A program made the position numbers and the translations under genes. Of a stretch of DNA of 64,000 nucleotides, positions 62,600 through 64,000 are shown one piece after another. Location of the stretch: the NCBI RefSeq assembly GCF_900142015.1, contig NZ_FQZN01000010.1:109380-173379 (forward strand). Direction: 5' to 3'. Under the pieces are notes generated by a model. It was not told the origin of the DNA. It worked only from the letters and a program-made list of their open reading frames with translations, and ran no database searches. The number at the start of each line of letters is the position of its first letter. The first letter of the stretch is position 1. Source of the DNA: Bacteroides stercorirosoris. GTDB lineage: Bacteria; Bacteroidota; Bacteroidia; Bacteroidales; Bacteroidaceae.

Positions 62600-63442
62600 A
62601 TGAAATATTTAGAATTTACCTTCCGCACTTTTCCCTGCACTGAGACTGTAAATGATGTGCTTGCCGCTGTTTTGGGCGATGCAGGCTTTGAAAGTTTTGT
62701 TGAACAGGAAGATGGCATTGCCGCTTACATACAGCAGGATTTGTATGACGAAGCAGCCGTTAAGACGAGTATTGAAGAATTTCCCCTGCCGGATACAAAG
62801 ATTGAGTATACTTATGCAGAGGCCGAAGATAAAGACTGGAATGAGGAATGGGAAAAGAATTTCTTCCAGCCGATTGTGATTGGTGACCGCTGCGCCATCC
62901 ACAGCACTTTCCACCACGATGTCCCTAAAACAGAGTATGATATTGTAATCAATCCGCAAATGGCTTTCGGTACGGGACATCACGAAACCACCAGCCTCAT
63001 TATTGCCGAGTTGCTGGACAGTGACCTCAGTGGTAAATCCTTGCTCGACATGGGTTGCGGCACTTCCATTCTTGCCATCCTCGCCCGTATGCGCGGTGCA
63101 ACGCCTTGCACAGCTATCGACATCGACGAGTGGTGTGTACGTAATTCATTGGAAAACATCGAACTGAATCATGTTGACAATATTTCCGTATTCCTGGGAG
63201 ACGCTTCTTCGCTGGAAGGCAAAGGTCCGTTCGACGTAATCATAGCCAACATCAACCGGAATATTCTGCTGAATGATATGGAGCAATATGTACGCTGCAT
63301 GCAGCCGGGTTCTGAACTCTTCATGAGCGGTTTCTATGTCGACGACATTCCGCTAATTCAGGCGGAAGCCGAACGCAACGGGCTGCATTTTGTGCATCAT
63401 CAAGAGAAGAATCGCTGGGCAGCCGTAAAATTCAAACTTTAA
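62600..63442 (+). CDS. prmA: Ribosomal protein L11 methyltransferase
   Basis: 280 residues from the ATG at 62600 (an upstream TTG at 62573 was rejected). Small N-terminal L11-recognition domain (MKYLEFTFRTFPC...), then NPQMAFGTGHHETTSL and the SAM-binding motif LLDMGCGTSILAI, and IIANINRNILL (the NxN-type catalytic region). It trimethylates ribosomal protein L11 in the cytoplasm. It is monocistronic here, ending before a hairpin and a terminator. Confidence 0.95.
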   Translation: MKYLEFTFRTFPCTETVNDVLAAVLGDAGFESFVEQEDGIAAYIQQDLYDEAAVKTSIEEFPLPDTKIEYTYAEAEDKDWNEEWEKNFFQPIVIGDRCAIHSTFHHDVPKTEYDIVINPQMAFGTGHHETTSLIIAELLDSDLSGKSLLDMGCGTSILAILARMRGATPCTAIDIDEWCVRNSLENIELNHVDNISVFLGDASSLEGKGPFDVIIANINRNILLNDMEQYVRCMQPGSELFMSGFYVDDIPLIQAEAERNGLHFVHHQEKNRWAAVKFKL

Positions 63443-63450
63443 AACTTATT

Positions 63451-63508
63451 CATCCCGGGTAGCATCTACCGGAGAAGTCCGGTTGATGCTGCCAGTTCAA
63501 TTCGGGAT
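63451..63508. repeat. Large imperfect hairpin after prmA
   Basis: GG-t-AGCATC-t-ACCGGA (63458-63473), loop gaag, TCCGGT-t-GATGCT-g-CC (63478-63493), with flanking ATCCCG and CGGGAT able to close an outer stem. No T-run. It resembles a repetitive extragenic palindrome. It precedes the true prmA terminator. Confidence 0.65.
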
Positions 63509-63529
63509 ATTCCTAAAATAATAAAATTT

Positions 63530-63567
63530 AAGGCAACTAATTCATTGCGAGTTAGTTGCCTTTTTTG
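63530..63567 (+). terminator. Terminator of prmA
   Basis: AAGGCAACTAA (63530-63540) pairs with TTAGTTGCCTT (63552-63562), followed by a T-run. Confidence 0.9.
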
Positions 63568-63582
63568 TATCTTTAAGCATTC

Positions 63583-64000
63583 CCCCTAAAAAACGGTTTG
63601 ACGGCCAAAACGGGGGTAATCTAAACTAAAAACACATGGTAAAGATACAAAAAATCTCAGAAATCGAACCTCGTTTAGGTTTTACCGAGTTCGATATGCT
63701 AAAAAAATATCGTCAAAGTTTTGCTACGAGTGAATTAGGTCGCCTCCATGCTCTGTTTCCTTTCTCGGAACTGGCCCGGGAAATGCATTTGAAGTCCTCT
63801 GCTTTGGGGCGTAAAAGTTATTTTTCTCCTGAGGGTAAAATAGCCTTGATGCTCCTGAAGTCCTATACCAACTTTTCAGATTCACAACTGATTGAACATT
63901 TAAACGGGAATATTCATTACCAGTTATTTTGTGGTGTTCAGATTGATCCGCTTCATCCACTGACCAATCCTAAAATCGTCAGTGCAATTCGTCAGGAACT
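63583..64000 (+). mobile_element. Left end of an insertion sequence (IS5/IS1182-like), cut by window edge
   Basis: The transposase ORF plus an upstream CCCCCTAAAAAACGG segment whose CCCCC is mirrored by GGGGG at 63611-63616. The inverted terminal repeat cannot be confirmed because the right end is outside the window. Start position is approximate. Confidence 0.6.
63636..64000 (+). CDS. IS transposase, N-terminal part (DUF772/InsH-type)
   Basis: 121 residues in the window, open at the right edge. Starts MVKIQKISEIEPRLGFTEFD; the segment YFSPEGKIALMLLKSY...FSDSQLIEHLNGNIHYQLFCG is the DUF772 transposase N-terminal domain. The DDE catalytic residues lie beyond the edge. The family (IS5 or IS1182 group) cannot be decided. 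It has no neighbour-like operon context, consistent with a mobile element inserted downstream of prmA. Confidence 0.85.
   Translation, partial: MVKIQKISEIEPRLGFTEFDMLKKYRQSFATSELGRLHALFPFSELAREMHLKSSALGRKSYFSPEGKIALMLLKSYTNFSDSQLIEHLNGNIHYQLFCGVQIDPLHPLTNPKIVSAIRQE

Overview
The window looks like chromosome from a gut Bacteroides (species not fixed). The reasons are SusC/SusD pairs, hybrid two-component regulators, Bacteroides-type promoters (TAnnTTTG -7 boxes, best example at 54846-54876), moderate GC, and a gene order that, as I recall it, parallels the B. thetaiotaomicron arabinan locus (about BT0346-BT0369). I saw no rRNA, tRNA, CRISPR or phage genes. The window cuts a GH43 gene on the left and an IS transposase on the right.

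Layout. 1-20 kb: arabinan utilisation locus. A minus-strand GH43 lipoprotein diverges from a hybrid two-component sensor/regulator (HTCS). A long operon follows: LamG-repeat surface lipoprotein, SusC1/SusD1, SusC2/SusD2 and a GH43 endo-arabinanase-like lipoprotein, ending at a terminator. An identical direct repeat, TTGTCCACCT twice at 21 bp spacing, lies upstream of both the divergent GH43 and the LamG-sus operon and is the likely HTCS operator. 20-34.5 kb: arabinose catabolism. A mutarotase, a sodium symporter, a Nudix-type AraR regulator, araD, araA, araB, GH127 and GH51 arabinofuranosidases, transketolase and rpiB take extracellular arabinan through periplasmic L-arabinose to the pentose phosphate pathway. 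34.7-36.2 kb: GH28 pectinase. 36.3-39.5 kb: small TPR gene plus a 2-oxoacid:ferredoxin oxidoreductase operon with a hidden 57-residue membrane protein. 39.6-43.3 kb: membrane protein, LuxR response regulator and TPR histidine kinase. 43.4-50.5 kb: porin, solute-binding protein, DUF4925-like lipoprotein and TonB receptor. 50.8-54.8 kb: nadE and an orphan sensor kinase. 54.9-55.9 kb: Fur/PerR regulator and reverse rubrerythrin. 56-58.4 kb: ECF sigma factor, anti-sigma-like protein and two envelope proteins. 58.5-63.4 kb: guanine deaminase, FadL-like protein, low-complexity secreted protein and prmA. The right end enters an IS.

The most unusual signal lies between the genes. Five intergenic stretches (5371-5538, 34519-34622, 50613-50758, 58379-58483, 59031-59115) are arrays of short palindromes whose centres fall on a 22-bp register. 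Unit sequences differ from array to array. The two GTAA-N6-TTAC arrays are homologous copies about 45 kb apart in opposite orientation that differ by one whole 22-bp unit. All lie 3' of a stop codon. I know of no name for them and cannot exclude that they have been described.

Several plausible-looking upstream TTG starts fall inside promoters or upstream genes, so starts were moved to the downstream ATG for susD2, araB, the porin, nadE, guaD, the low-complexity protein and prmA.
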